53,442 bases of DNA from Legionella yabuuchiae (GTDB lineage Bacteria; Pseudomonadota; Gammaproteobacteria; Legionellales; Legionellaceae): the NCBI RefSeq assembly GCF_900640115.1, contig NZ_CAAAIW010000022.1:1-53442 (forward strand), written 5' to 3'. Shown here in pieces: positions 8,745 through 17,454 of the stretch (positions within the stretch are counted from its first letter, which is position 1; every line of letters begins with the position of its first letter). A program made the translations under genes and the position numbers. Below the pieces are notes generated by a model that saw nothing but the letters and a program-made list of their open reading frames with translations, was not told the DNA's origin and ran no database searches.

Positions 8745-9313
8745 GCTTTATTCTCATTGGGATCATCAACCCGTAAGTTTGAAATAATTTTTTTAACCCC
8801 TTTAATGGCGCTAACGCGTTTTAAAATGGCCGCAATAGATTTATCACTTTTAACCGTGCCGGTTAAGGTAACAACGCCATTGTCAGTGGACGCATTGATG
8901 CCAACTAAGGGAATGGACTCATCATCCAGTACTTTCGCTTTAAGGACCGCTGTTTCCACTTTGGCTGTAATATATGCATCGGCAAACGCCGTATTGACGC
9001 GCTTGATATCTAAGTTTTCCGTGTCCACACTGTTGACGCCTTTCGTCGATTTAGCGATGCGCAAAGCCGAAACAAATGCATTTTTGTTTTTTACATGGCC
9101 GCTTAACGTTACGACGCCATTATCCGTGGAAACGGAAAGCTTCAATGGATTAAGGTTTTTACTTTTTGTAAATTGCGCGGTAATTTTCGTGGTAATGACC
9201 GCATCGCTAATCTCCTGCTCAAGCTGTTTTATATTGCTGAGCTCAGCCGCTTGCACCTGGGATACCACAAGGACAAGTATTGAAGCTAGAACGAAAGATA
9301 GAAATTGCCGCAT
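8741..9313 (-). CDS. Periplasmic BON-domain protein (OsmY-like)
   Basis: The 190-residue product begins with a clear Sec signal peptide (MRQFLSFVLASILVLVVSQVQA) and carries two BON domains (about residues 34-105 and 110-182). Each has the ISDAVITTKI/YITAKVETAVL helix, a DNGVVTLSGHVK or DNGVVTLTGTVK strand pair and a final KGVNSVDTENL or KGVKKIISNLRV strand. BON domains bind membranes or phospholipids; OsmY-type proteins act in the periplasm under envelope or osmotic stress. It is the first gene of a two-gene unit with the DUF4442 gene. Confidence 0.9.
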   Translation of the reverse strand: MRQFLSFVLASILVLVVSQVQAAELSNIKQLEQEISDAVITTKITAQFTKSKNLNPLKLSVSTDNGVVTLSGHVKNKNAFVSALRIAKSTKGVNSVDTENLDIKRVNTAFADAYITAKVETAVLKAKVLDDESIPLVGINASTDNGVVTLTGTVKSDKSIAAILKRVSAIKGVKKIISNLRVDDPNENKA

Positions 9314-9456
9314 GATTCAGCTCTATAAGTTACAGTTGAGTTCTAGTATAACATTGACCATGAAATTACTGCCAGACCATTCACAGAGATAGTCGGTGTC
9401 GCAAAATAGCGCTTTTACAAAAAAGTCGTAGTTAACTATTTTCTCCAACGGTTGAA

Positions 9457-9520
9457 GTGATTTTATTTTAATCTTTTATGCTATAATTTACCCAAATAGA
9501 GTTGGAGTTATAGCTATGCC
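9457..9520 (+). promoter_or_regulatory. Promoter of F-box gene A (extended -10), duplicated in F-box gene B
   Basis: An extended -10 element, TGCTATAAT (TATAAT at 9482-9487), lies 29 bases before the start codon, within a GATTTTATTTT..CTTTTATGCTATAATTT block. The same block occurs in inverted orientation upstream of the second F-box gene (-10 at 11949-11954 on the minus strand). No convincing -35 hexamer is visible. Conservation of the block between the paralogs shows that the promoter was duplicated with the gene. Confidence 0.6.
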
Positions 9521-10715
9521 AACACAAACCGAGGAACTTTTATATAGGAATGCGGTGAAATGGATTCATGAACATCCCCATGACACACGCATTTCAGAAG
9601 AGATAAAACAAGCTTTTTTGAGTTTTAATACCTTGCCACAAGAGAATAAAGTCCAGCTACTCATTGCGTTAAGCAAACTATTAGAAACGGCACGATTACC
9701 CATGGAGATTGAACAGTGGTTGTTATCTGACTTCGATGCGCTACCTGATGAACTGCTTTTGGAAATTGGGTCTCATTTAAAAAATGACTCCGATATGAAC
9801 AATTTAGTGAGGGTGTCAAAAAGAATGTATTCTCTTTTCCAACCAACACGCCTATTAGATAAATTCCTGCAACGAGTCGCTTATGGAGAGCAGGATAAGG
9901 CGGAGCAGCTGTTTACAGTCGTATACTTAGGAAAAGTAGAAAAGATACAAGAAGCCTTACTGCATCAAGGAAGATTTACCGATTATTCTGGTCGAACCTT
10001 CAAATGTTCCGCTTATGAATACGCCTATTGGGCGAAAGATACCCATATGTGTCGGATGCTAGAACGTTATATGGATGATGCGACCAAAGCAGAAATGTTA
10101 GCACGTGTTAATAAAATAGAACACACAGGACTTTCGTATACCCAACACGGTGTTGCCTATTGCACGCCTCATTTTGATTTTACGCCATTGATACAAGCCC
10201 TTCAATTTTACGTTGATAACTATGATGCATGGTCTGTTGTAAAGAACTGGGCTGCATTGAAAGCTGCTTGGATGGAGGTAGGTAAAGCGCAGCGCGATGT
10301 GCCTGCTCATGTCGCCCAGGAATACTGCCATCCAGACCGGGCGTTTGACCCATTGCCCTCGTTCAATGTGGATAGAGAAGATATCCCTAAAGACACCCTG
10401 CCTCGTAGATTAACTTTTTGGAGTAGCTCGAGTCCGCTAACAGCTAGTAGGAAGTCCTGGTATCCGCTGGCGGCCTCTAATTCTGATCATGGTTTCGATT
10501 TTGCGGTAGTACGCGCGTCGGGGTGGAGGGCGGGGCAGTGGGATGATGGTGCGCAGGCGTATCAGGTCGGGGACGGACCGCCGCCGTATGAACTACCGCT
10601 TGCCGTGTCGGATTTGGCGGCTATAACCCGCCTCGATGAAGTGAGAACCGTCGAACTCACGCAGTCGCGTGAACATTTAAACCCGCCGCCAATGTCGCAG
10701 AGTATGAGCGTTTGA
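9516..10715 (+). CDS. F-box domain protein A, candidate Dot/Icm effector
   Basis: The 399-residue soluble protein has an F-box at about residues 72-118 (FDALPDELLLEIGSHL, then NNLVRVSKRMYSLF), the motif with which eukaryotic SCF ubiquitin ligases dock substrate receptors on SKP1. The following region (residues 120-300) contains YSGRTFKCSAYEYAYWAKD and VPAHVAQEYC, and the tail holds LTQSREHLNPP. I recall similar C-terminal regions in Legionella proteins but cannot name a characterised homolog. Bacterial F-box proteins of intracellular pathogens are usually translocated and hijack host ubiquitination, so an effector role is a reasonable inference. A close paralog lies tail to tail at 10782-11921. 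Bases about 10500-10640, inside the gene, are conspicuously GC-rich. Confidence 0.78.
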   Translation: MPTQTEELLYRNAVKWIHEHPHDTRISEEIKQAFLSFNTLPQENKVQLLIALSKLLETARLPMEIEQWLLSDFDALPDELLLEIGSHLKNDSDMNNLVRVSKRMYSLFQPTRLLDKFLQRVAYGEQDKAEQLFTVVYLGKVEKIQEALLHQGRFTDYSGRTFKCSAYEYAYWAKDTHMCRMLERYMDDATKAEMLARVNKIEHTGLSYTQHGVAYCTPHFDFTPLIQALQFYVDNYDAWSVVKNWAALKAAWMEVGKAQRDVPAHVAQEYCHPDRAFDPLPSFNVDREDIPKDTLPRRLTFWSSSSPLTASRKSWYPLAASNSDHGFDFAVVRASGWRAGQWDDGAQAYQVGDGPPPYELPLAVSDLAAITRLDEVRTVELTQSREHLNPPPMSQSMSV

Positions 10716-10789
10716 TTGCAGCCCGTTCGAGTAGAGATGCGGCGAAGAGAATTGCTGCAACTATACTTGACCGAGCTGCAATCAAACGC
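10708..10789. repeat. 15-bp inverted repeat joining the 3' ends of the two F-box genes
   Basis: GCGTTTGATTGCAGC at 10708-10722 is perfectly complementary to 10775-10789. Each arm contains the stop codon of one F-box gene (TGA 10713-10715 on plus; 10782-10784 on minus). It is the innermost part of the ~2.5-kb inverted duplication and could also form a large stem with a 52-base loop acting as a bidirectional 3' end. Confidence 0.8.
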
Positions 10790-11921
10790 CCGTGCTATGC
10801 GACATTGCTGGCGGGTTTAAATGTTCACGCGACTGCGTGAGTTCGATGGTTCTTACTTCATTGAGGCGGATAATGGCTTCTAAATCCGGAATGGCGATCC
10901 CGCCTCCAACGTGCGTAGGCGCCACGGAGCGCGCCCGCATGCCCTCGCCGCGTATTAATGCAAAATCGAAACCAAGGCTAGAATTAGAAGCCGTTAGAGG
11001 AAACCAAGAATGATGATCACGCCCAGTTACCCAGCTGTAAAAAGTTAACACTCGCGGTAATGTTGCTTCGTTGAACTCAGGCCGCGGGTCAAACGAGCGG
11101 TCTCGTCGACAATATTCTTGAGCTACGTGAGCAGGAACATTGCGCTGCGCTTTACCGACGTCTAACCAAGCCGTACGAATGGCACCCGTATTATTAGCGG
11201 CATACCATTCCTCATAGTTATCAACGTAAGATTGAAGTGCTTGTATCAATGGGGTGAAATCAAAATGAGGCGTGCAATAGGCAGTACCGTCTTGAGTATA
11301 CGAAAGTCCTGTGTGTTCTATTTCATTAACACGTTCTAGCATGGAAGCTTTGGTAGCATCATCCATATAACGCTCAAGCATGCGACACATATAGGTATCT
11401 TTTGCCCAATAGGCGTATTCATAAGCGGAACAATTGAAGGTTCGACCAGAATAATCGGTAAATCTTCCTTGATGCAGGAGGGCCTCTTGTTTCTTTCCCT
11501 CATTATCTCGATATACCTCTGTAAATAATGCCTCTACCTTATCCTGCTCGCCATAGGCCACACGTTGCAGGAATTTATCCAACAGCCGCTTTGGTCGTTG
11601 GAACAGTGTATTCATTCTCTTTGAGACGCTTTCTAGACTCCTTATATCTGATTTATTTAAATAGTTTTTAATTTCCAAAAGCATATCATCAGGTAGCGCA
11701 TCCAAATCAAAGGACAGATAAGGCAATGATTGTTTAATCTCTTCAGGTAAACCAGTGGTTTTTAGTAAGGCAGTTATCAGCTCGACTTTATTCTTGGGCG
11801 GCAATTTATTAAAATGTAAAAAAGCTCGTTTTATATTCTCTGAAATGCGAGTGTCTTGGGGATGGTCATGAACCCATTTCACGGCATTTTTATACAAAGA
11901 CTCATCGGCTTGAGTTGGCAT
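10782..11921 (-). CDS. F-box domain protein B, paralog of protein A
   Basis: The 379-residue protein is homologous along its whole length to the F-box protein at 9516-10715: same start MPTQ, F-box at residues 72-118 (LDALPDDMLLEIKNYL, then LESVSKRMNTLFQ), the shared YSGRTFNCSAYEYAYWAKD segment and the shared tail SREHLNPPAMS. The F-box helix region is intact, including the LP pair. Protein B is 20 residues shorter because of gaps in the Ser/Gly-rich C-terminal third. It probably binds SKP1 if delivered into a host; the substrate-binding part is unidentified. It is transcribed toward its paralog from a duplicated promoter. Confidence 0.78.
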   Translation of the reverse strand: MPTQADESLYKNAVKWVHDHPQDTRISENIKRAFLHFNKLPPKNKVELITALLKTTGLPEEIKQSLPYLSFDLDALPDDMLLEIKNYLNKSDIRSLESVSKRMNTLFQRPKRLLDKFLQRVAYGEQDKVEALFTEVYRDNEGKKQEALLHQGRFTDYSGRTFNCSAYEYAYWAKDTYMCRMLERYMDDATKASMLERVNEIEHTGLSYTQDGTAYCTPHFDFTPLIQALQSYVDNYEEWYAANNTGAIRTAWLDVGKAQRNVPAHVAQEYCRRDRSFDPRPEFNEATLPRVLTFYSWVTGRDHHSWFPLTASNSSLGFDFALIRGEGMRARSVAPTHVGGGIAIPDLEAIIRLNEVRTIELTQSREHLNPPAMSHSTGV

Positions 11922-11948
11922 TGCTATACTCTAAATTTATTAGTAAAA

Positions 11949-11954
11949 ATTATA
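11949..11954 (-). promoter_or_regulatory. -10 element of F-box gene B
   Basis: TATAAT on the minus strand within TGCTATAAT, 28 bases upstream of the start codon at 11921. It is the mirror copy of the promoter at 9482-9487. Confidence 0.55.
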
Positions 11955-11998
11955 GCATAAAAGGTCAAAATAAAATCACACCAGGGGTTCTACTAATA

Positions 11999-12457
11999 TC
12001 ATTGCAAGGTCATATTTATAGTAGGAATAATAAATTGACCTTCGGCATTTGCAATCACCAATACCGTGAAGTCAATGGTTAAATCCAATTCGGGAATACG
12101 GATAAGTTGATGGACTCGCCAATAAGGAATTCCTGCAAAGAAATTACTTTTACTGACCACTCCTGAATCGACAATGCTAGCAGGGCCTATCGCTTGAGGG
12201 TGTAAAACGAGTTTATTGGCGTTGACATCTTGAACGTAATTTTGCAAAAAATCGCCTAAAGCATTCCAAGCGTTATAGCTATAATTCGGACGCATGCGCT
12301 TATGCACGGCGTCATTGTTGGTGTAATCAAGAGCTAAAGTATCGATTAATGTTTTCTGCGTCCAAGAGGTTACGCCGGGATTATTTGCATAACTTAGAGA
12401 AGAACATAACAGAGGAACAACGAGAAACAAACTTAAAATTGTTCTGCGGCTCATCAT
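11999..12457 (-). CDS. IcmL/DotI-like secreted protein
   Basis: The 152-residue product has an N-terminal signal peptide (RTILSLFLVVPLLCSSLSYA) followed by the IcmL/DotI periplasmic domain: WTQKTLIDTLALDYTN, YNAWNALGDFLQ, a VHQLIRIPELDLTIDFTVLVI core and the C-terminal FIIPTINMTLQ. True DotI/IcmL is an inner-membrane core component of the Dot/Icm type IVB secretion system and keeps a transmembrane helix. This version has a cleavable-looking signal and stands alone, so it is a paralog, not the core subunit. Such orphan IcmL-like genes are multiplied in Legionella. Two adjacent ATGs (12457, 12454) follow AAGGA. It is divergent from uvrA. Confidence 0.85.
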   Translation of the reverse strand: MMSRRTILSLFLVVPLLCSSLSYANNPGVTSWTQKTLIDTLALDYTNNDAVHKRMRPNYSYNAWNALGDFLQNYVQDVNANKLVLHPQAIGPASIVDSGVVSKSNFFAGIPYWRVHQLIRIPELDLTIDFTVLVIANAEGQFIIPTINMTLQ

Positions 12458-12569
12458 TTAATCCTTAAATTGTATAAACTATTATGTTTAAAGGGTGCTT
12501 CATTGTTTGTTTAATTAGTATAGCAGAGATATAATCTGTTTTTTTTTAAGTCAGGACGAGTCATTTAGA

Positions 12570-15404
12570 ATGATTAGTATTAAAGGGGTAAGAACGCATA
12601 ATTTGAAGAATCTAACGATCGACTTGCCTCGCGATAAATTGATTGTGATCACGGGTCTTTCGGGTTCTGGAAAATCTTCCCTGGCGTTTGATACGTTATA
12701 TGCTGAGGGTCAGCGACGCTATGTGGAATCGCTTTCCGCTTATGCTCGCCAATTTTTATCCATGATGGAAAAACCGGATGTGGATTCAATTGAGGGACTT
12801 TCGCCGGCGATTTCCATTGAACAAAAAGCAACTTCTCACAACCCACGCTCGACGGTTGGAACCATTACTGAAATTTATGATTATCTTCGTCTTTTGTACG
12901 CGCGTGTTGGCGACCCGCGTTGCCCCACTCATGGTGGTAGCTTAAATGCCCAAACCATCAGCCAAATGGTGGATCAGGTGTTAGCGTTGCCCGAAGAAAG
13001 TAAAGCGATGATTTTAGCCCCGGTGGTCCGTGAACGGAAAGGGGAGTTTGTGCAATTATTTCAGCAACTTCAAGCCAAAGGATATGTGCGTGCGAGGATT
13101 GATGGCGATTTGTATGAACTGGATGAGCCACCCAAGCTTGAGCTTAGAAAAAAACACACCATTGAAGTCGTCGTTGACCGCTTTAAAGTTAGGCGCGATT
13201 TATCACAGCGTTTAAGTGAATCGTTTGAAAATGCGTTAAACCTTGCCGATGGACTGGCTGTGGTGGCCGCGGTGGATGGGACGTTTGATGATTTGGTGTT
13301 TTCATCGAAATTTGCCTGTTCTGAGTGTGGGTATAGTTTAAGCGAGCTTGAACCGCGATTGTTCTCGTTCAATAACCCTATGGGGGCGTGCCCATCTTGT
13401 GATGGTTTAGGCGTTGATCAGTTTTTTGACCCACAACGGGTGGTTCATGATGAAACGATAAGCCTCGCAGAGGGGGCGGTTAGGGGCTGGGATCAGCGAA
13501 CCACCTATTATTTCACCATGCTTGAATCCTTGGCCAAACATTACGACTTTTCAGTCAATACCGCTTTTTGTGACTTGCCAGAGTCCATTCGCAATTTGGT
13601 TCTGTATGGTAGCGGTAAGGATGTGATCGAATTTAATTATCAACGTCCTCGTGGTGGCTTTGTTCTAAAAAAACATGTTTTTGAAGGCATTATCCCGAAC
13701 ATGCAACGAAGGTATCGGGATTCAGATTCGAGCATGGTTCGCGAAGAGATGGCTAAATATTTATCCTCACGCCCGTGTCAATCTTGTCATGGCTCACGTT
13801 TAAGAATCGAGGCGCGAAATGTGTTTATTGCGGATAAAAATTTGTCGGAAGTAACGGCTTATTCCATTGAACAAACGTATGAGTTTTTTAAACACTTAAC
13901 CCTTCCAGGCAGCCGTGGAGAAATCGCTGAAAAAATCAATAAAGAAATTGTTGAGCGATTAGGATTTTTGGTTAATGTTGGCTTGGATTATTTAACTTTA
14001 GCTCGTAGTGCCGACACGCTTTCTGGTGGTGAGGCACAACGAATTCGACTGGCCAGTCAAATTGGTTCAGGGTTAGTCGGGGTGATGTATATTTTAGATG
14101 AGCCGTCCATCGGATTGCATCAACGCGACAATGATAGACTGCTCAAAACATTAACGAGACTTCGTGATTTAGGAAACACCGTTATTGTCGTGGAGCATGA
14201 TGAAGATGCTATTCGTACGGCGGACTTTGTTCTGGATATCGGTCCCGGAGCTGGTGTTCATGGTGGCGAAGTGGTGGCTTCTGGTACACCCAGCGAAATC
14301 CTGAATCAGGAGCGTTCTCTGACCGCCCAATATTTATCTGGGAAACTTCGTATTGAAGTCCCAGAGCAGCGTGTCACGATAGACCCTGAGCATGTGATTC
14401 AGCTCAGCGGTGTGACTTGTAATAATTTGAATCAGATTGACGTCACTATTCCTCTTGGGGTTATGACATGCATCACGGGCGTCTCTGGTTCAGGAAAATC
14501 AAGTCTCATCAACGACACCTTATATCCTTTAGCCGCGAATCAGTTGAATCGCGCCAGTATGCAAATCGTTGGCGAAGTACGCGAAATCACCGGGTTAGGA
14601 TTGTGCGATAAAGTGATTGATATTGATCAAAGTCCGATTGGGCGAACGCCCCGCTCAAATCCCGCCACTTACACAGGAATTTTTACGCCCATCCGTGAGC
14701 TCTTTGCCAATACACCTGAGGCAAGAGCGCGAGGATATCAACCGGGTCGTTTTAGTTTTAATGTTCGAGGGGGACGTTGCGAGGCGTGTCAGGGCGATGG
14801 ATTAATCAAAGTAGAAATGCATTTTTTACCCGATATTTACGTGACCTGTGATGTCTGCAAAGGGAAGCGATATAATCGTGAAACGCTGGACATTCATTAT
14901 AAAGGTAAAACGATTCACGAAGTGTTGCAAATGACGGTTGAAGAGGCGCGCGAGTTTTTTGATGCCATCCCAATTGTCGCGCGCAAATGCCAAACTTTAA
15001 TCGACGTTGGCTTGTCTTATATATCATTGGGTCAAAGTGCCACCACCTTATCAGGAGGTGAGGCGCAGCGCATCAAACTCGCCCGTGAATTATCCAAACG
15101 CGGTACCGGGAGCACGTTGTATATTTTAGATGAGCCCACCACTGGATTGCATTTTCATGACACAAAACAACTGTTAACAGTATTAACTAGGTTACGTGAT
15201 CAGGGGAATACTATTTTGATTATTGAACACAACCTCGATGTGATCAAAACGGCGGATTGGATTATTGACTTAGGTCCTGAAGGGGGAGATAAAGGGGGGG
15301 AAATTATCGCCACCGGCACGCCTGAGCAAGTAGCGTCTTGCACTCAGTCGTACACAGGCCAGTTTTTAAAACCTTTATTGGGCAAACGCGATGAGCAACG
15401 ATAA
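12570..15404 (+). CDS. uvrA: Excinuclease ABC subunit A (UvrA)
   Basis: The 944-residue product is full length for UvrA, the DNA-damage recognition ATPase of nucleotide excision repair. It has two ABC modules: Walker [10 protein letters not shown] near residue 30 and GVSGSGKSS near residue 637, signatures [16 protein letters not shown] and [16 protein letters not shown], and Walker [15 protein letters not shown] and [14 protein letters not shown]. Zinc-binding CxxC pairs are present in the insertion ([20 protein letters not shown] and CPSCDGLG) and in the C-terminal module ([16 protein letters not shown]). It is divergent from the icmL-like gene with 112 bases between the starts. Confidence 0.98.
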   Translation: MISIKGVRTHNLKNLTIDLPRDKLIVITGLSGSGKSSLAFDTLYAEGQRRYVESLSAYARQFLSMMEKPDVDSIEGLSPAISIEQKATSHNPRSTVGTITEIYDYLRLLYARVGDPRCPTHGGSLNAQTISQMVDQVLALPEESKAMILAPVVRERKGEFVQLFQQLQAKGYVRARIDGDLYELDEPPKLELRKKHTIEVVVDRFKVRRDLSQRLSESFENALNLADGLAVVAAVDGTFDDLVFSSKFACSECGYSLSELEPRLFSFNNPMGACPSCDGLGVDQFFDPQRVVHDETISLAEGAVRGWDQRTTYYFTMLESLAKHYDFSVNTAFCDLPESIRNLVLYGSGKDVIEFNYQRPRGGFVLKKHVFEGIIPNMQRRYRDSDSSMVREEMAKYLSSRPCQSCHGSRLRIEARNVFIADKNLSEVTAYSIEQTYEFFKHLTLPGSRGEIAEKINKEIVERLGFLVNVGLDYLTLARSADTLSGGEAQRIRLASQIGSGLVGVMYILDEPSIGLHQRDNDRLLKTLTRLRDLGNTVIVVEHDEDAIRTADFVLDIGPGAGVHGGEVVASGTPSEILNQERSLTAQYLSGKLRIEVPEQRVTIDPEHVIQLSGVTCNNLNQIDVTIPLGVMTCITGVSGSGKSSLINDTLYPLAANQLNRASMQIVGEVREITGLGLCDKVIDIDQSPIGRTPRSNPATYTGIFTPIRELFANTPEARARGYQPGRFSFNVRGGRCEACQGDGLIKVEMHFLPDIYVTCDVCKGKRYNRETLDIHYKGKTIHEVLQMTVEEAREFFDAIPIVARKCQTLIDVGLSYISLGQSATTLSGGEAQRIKLARELSKRGTGSTLYILDEPTTGLHFHDTKQLLTVLTRLRDQGNTILIIEHNLDVIKTADWIIDLGPEGGDKGGEIIATGTPEQVASCTQSYTGQFLKPLLGKRDEQR

Positions 15405-15511
15405 CTTTCGCCGCTTTCTTGAGAAAAGAGATATTTACAAATCTCATTTGTTTGCATTTTCAATACTTTAAGGTTATTACTTAATCATAGAACTATAAAG
15501 GAAAACAGATC

Positions 15512-16093
15512 ATGAGCACATTTTTAATCGCTTTGTTAGTTATTGTGGTTCTTATATTTTTCTGGATCATTGGTGTCTATAACAAACTGATTTCTTTAAT
15601 TGAAGCCATTAACAACAACAAACGCCAGATTGATATTCAGCTGGATCGCCGGTTTAAAGTGTTTCAGTCTTTAATTGAATCCGTTAAAAAGTACATGGAT
15701 TACGAAAAAACCACATTAAAAGATGTGGTCAAACTACGTAATCAAGCCGAAGCGGCCAAAGAGGCCGGGAATGAAAAAGAACGGATTGCTGCCGAAGAGG
15801 GGATCTCACGCATCGCTTCTGGTTTAAATGTGGTTTTTGAACAATATCCAGATCTAAAAGCCAGCCAGAATGTGATTCAGCTGCAAGAGGAAATTGTCAA
15901 TACGGAAAATAAATTGTCGTACGCGAAGCAGGCTTATAATGACAGTCTGGAACGATACAATGCTAAGAAAAAATCTTTTTTTGAATCCATGGTGGTCGGT
16001 ATTTTCCCTTCTAAGTTGGATAAAGACTTTACTTATTGGTCGTTGCCAGAAGATCAAATTCAGGCTAGAGAAGATTATACCGTAAAACTATAA
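15512..16093 (+). CDS. LemA family protein
   Basis: The 193-residue product has one N-terminal membrane helix (FLIALLVIVVLIFFWIIGVYN) followed by the LemA helical bundle: IQLDRRFKVFQSLIESVKKY, LKASQNVIQLQEEI and the conserved YNDSLERYNAKKKSFF near the C-terminus. LemA proteins are membrane-anchored helical proteins of unclear function that are often encoded beside M48 peptidases, as here. AAAGGAAAACAGATC precedes the ATG. The peptidase gene follows after 16 bases, so the two form an operon. Confidence 0.92.
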   Translation: MSTFLIALLVIVVLIFFWIIGVYNKLISLIEAINNNKRQIDIQLDRRFKVFQSLIESVKKYMDYEKTTLKDVVKLRNQAEAAKEAGNEKERIAAEEGISRIASGLNVVFEQYPDLKASQNVIQLQEEIVNTENKLSYAKQAYNDSLERYNAKKKSFFESMVVGIFPSKLDKDFTYWSLPEDQIQAREDYTVKL

Positions 16094-16109
16094 CTCAGCA
16101 GGTTATATA

Positions 16110-17132
16110 ATGGGTTTGTCGGATTATCATGCGACCACGGCGGATTGGCGGGAGCAGCTTCGAAAGAACGAACGTAAAACACGTTATGTGATTTTGACGT
16201 TTTTGGCTATTTACATTGGGGTAGGTTTAGTTGCAGATATTTTTATTCTGCAATCCTATTATCCTAAAGCCACGATTAGTCAGTGTTTTTTTGCATTAAT
16301 TACATTTCAATTTGTTCCTTACGCCACGCTTATTATGGCCGGAATCGGCGCCCTGTCTCTCTTAATTACCTATTCCATGTATGATCGCATTATGTTGTTA
16401 GGAACCGATTCGCGCGAAATTACCCCAGAAACCGCTACTACATTGAAAGAAAAGCAACTGTATAATGTGGTCGAGGAAATGAAAGTTTCTGCGGGACTTC
16501 GGTATATGCCTAAAGTGTATCTGATTGAAGCCAATTATATGAACGCCTTTGCAAGCGGGTATAGTGAGAAGTCCGCAATGGTGGCTATTACTCGTGGGCT
16601 TATGGAAAAGTTGGACCGGGCTGAGATGCAAGCAGTCATGGCACATGAACTAAGCCACATTCGTCATCATGATATTAAATTGACCTTAATGGTGGCTGTA
16701 TTAAGTAATATTTTATTAATTGTAATCGATGTCTTGTTTTATTCAGTGATTTTTAATCGTAATGGTAGACGCCAGGATAATCGCTTAATGATGGTGATTA
16801 TTGCGCTAAGGTATATCTTACCGCTCATTACCGTCGTTTTGGCTTTATTTTTAAGTCGCACTCGCGAATTGATGGCGGATTCTGGTTCGGTTGAATTAAT
16901 GCGTGATAATGAGCCCATGGCTCGAGCATTAATTAAAATTAATGAAGATCACCAAAATCATGCTGAAGAATATGCAAAGGCGTACGGCCAAACCCCACAT
17001 GAGCAAATTCGGCAAGCCTCGTATTTGTTTGATCCCTCAAACCTTGATCCAGTAAAGTCTTTCAATAACGCGTTTTCAACCCATCCAAGTCTTGATCAGC
17101 GTTTAAAAGCGATTGGTTTTATAAAAAAATAA
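16110..17132 (+). CDS. htpX: M48 family zinc metalloprotease, HtpX-like
   Basis: The 340-residue membrane protein has two N-terminal helices (about residues 28-50 and 65-92), the zinc site HELSH (His179, Glu180, His183), two further helices (about 195-216 and 228-250) and the third ligand in SRTRELMADSGSVELM (Glu253). These are the features of HtpX, an inner-membrane zinc protease that degrades misfolded membrane proteins. It is somewhat longer than E. coli HtpX (about 290 residues), because of the extended N-terminus and the C-terminal FDPSNLDPVKSFNNAFSTHP region that precedes the usual HPSLDQRL ending. It is coupled to lemA, a recurrent pair. Confidence 0.92.
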   Translation: MGLSDYHATTADWREQLRKNERKTRYVILTFLAIYIGVGLVADIFILQSYYPKATISQCFFALITFQFVPYATLIMAGIGALSLLITYSMYDRIMLLGTDSREITPETATTLKEKQLYNVVEEMKVSAGLRYMPKVYLIEANYMNAFASGYSEKSAMVAITRGLMEKLDRAEMQAVMAHELSHIRHHDIKLTLMVAVLSNILLIVIDVLFYSVIFNRNGRRQDNRLMMVIIALRYILPLITVVLALFLSRTRELMADSGSVELMRDNEPMARALIKINEDHQNHAEEYAKAYGQTPHEQIRQASYLFDPSNLDPVKSFNNAFSTHPSLDQRLKAIGFIKK

Positions 17133-17190
17133 TCGCCGCATTAGAATTTATTGCAAATTCGTAAAGCGAGACGAAAATGAGGATTAGACT

Positions 17191-17217
17191 TTGACAATAC
17201 GGTCGAGTCCATATAAG
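17191..17217 (+). promoter_or_regulatory. Possible distal promoter upstream of the 6S RNA
   Basis: A perfect -35 hexamer TTGACA (17191-17196) is followed after 15 bases by TATAAG (17212-17217). The spacer is short. A second candidate -10, TATCAT at 17288-17293, lies directly before the RNA's 5' stem. Two promoters giving long and short precursors would parallel the ssrS locus of E. coli. Confidence 0.35.
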
Positions 17218-17301
17218 ACCCTAAGTTCTTAACACAAACTTTGCAAAAAGTAGGCTGTTTTCACTGGAATCACAGCCACAGATCCACTATCATTAACATC
17301 A

Positions 17302-17453
17302 GATAGACAGTAAGAAATTGAACAGCCAACACAATCAATTTGGAAGCCAGACAGAGAATGTGGTGTGCAAGCTTAGCTAGACTAAGAAGCCAAAAGCATT
17401 CCGGAGGCATCCACCTAGACTTCTAGGACTGTTTCAATTCTGCTGTCTATTGT
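17302..17453 (+). ncRNA. ssrS: Probable 6S RNA
   Basis: The 323-base gap between htpX and the ABC permease gene holds a sequence that folds as one long irregular hairpin. ATAGACAG (17303-17310) pairs with CTGTCTAT (17443-17450), and AAATTGAACAG (17315-17325) pairs with CTGTTTCAATT (17429-17439, one bulge). The interior keeps the blocks of gammaproteobacterial 6S RNA in order: GAATGTGG, then AGAAGCC, then CATCCACCT followed by a small hairpin (CCTAGACTTCTAGG). A TTGTTTT tract follows the stem. 6S RNA mimics an open promoter and sequesters sigma70 RNA polymerase in stationary phase. At about 150 bases it is shorter than the E. coli molecule (about 184). It ends just before the 3' end of the convergent permease gene. 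Confidence 0.75.
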
Positions 17454-17454
17454 T

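Noticed and set aside
8757..9392. A 211-codon plus-strand frame antisense to the BON-domain gene
   Set aside because: It is fully antisense to a gene with clear signal peptide and domain matches, has no ribosome site, and its translation is low-complexity Thr/Leu/Ser-rich, typical of a shadow frame.
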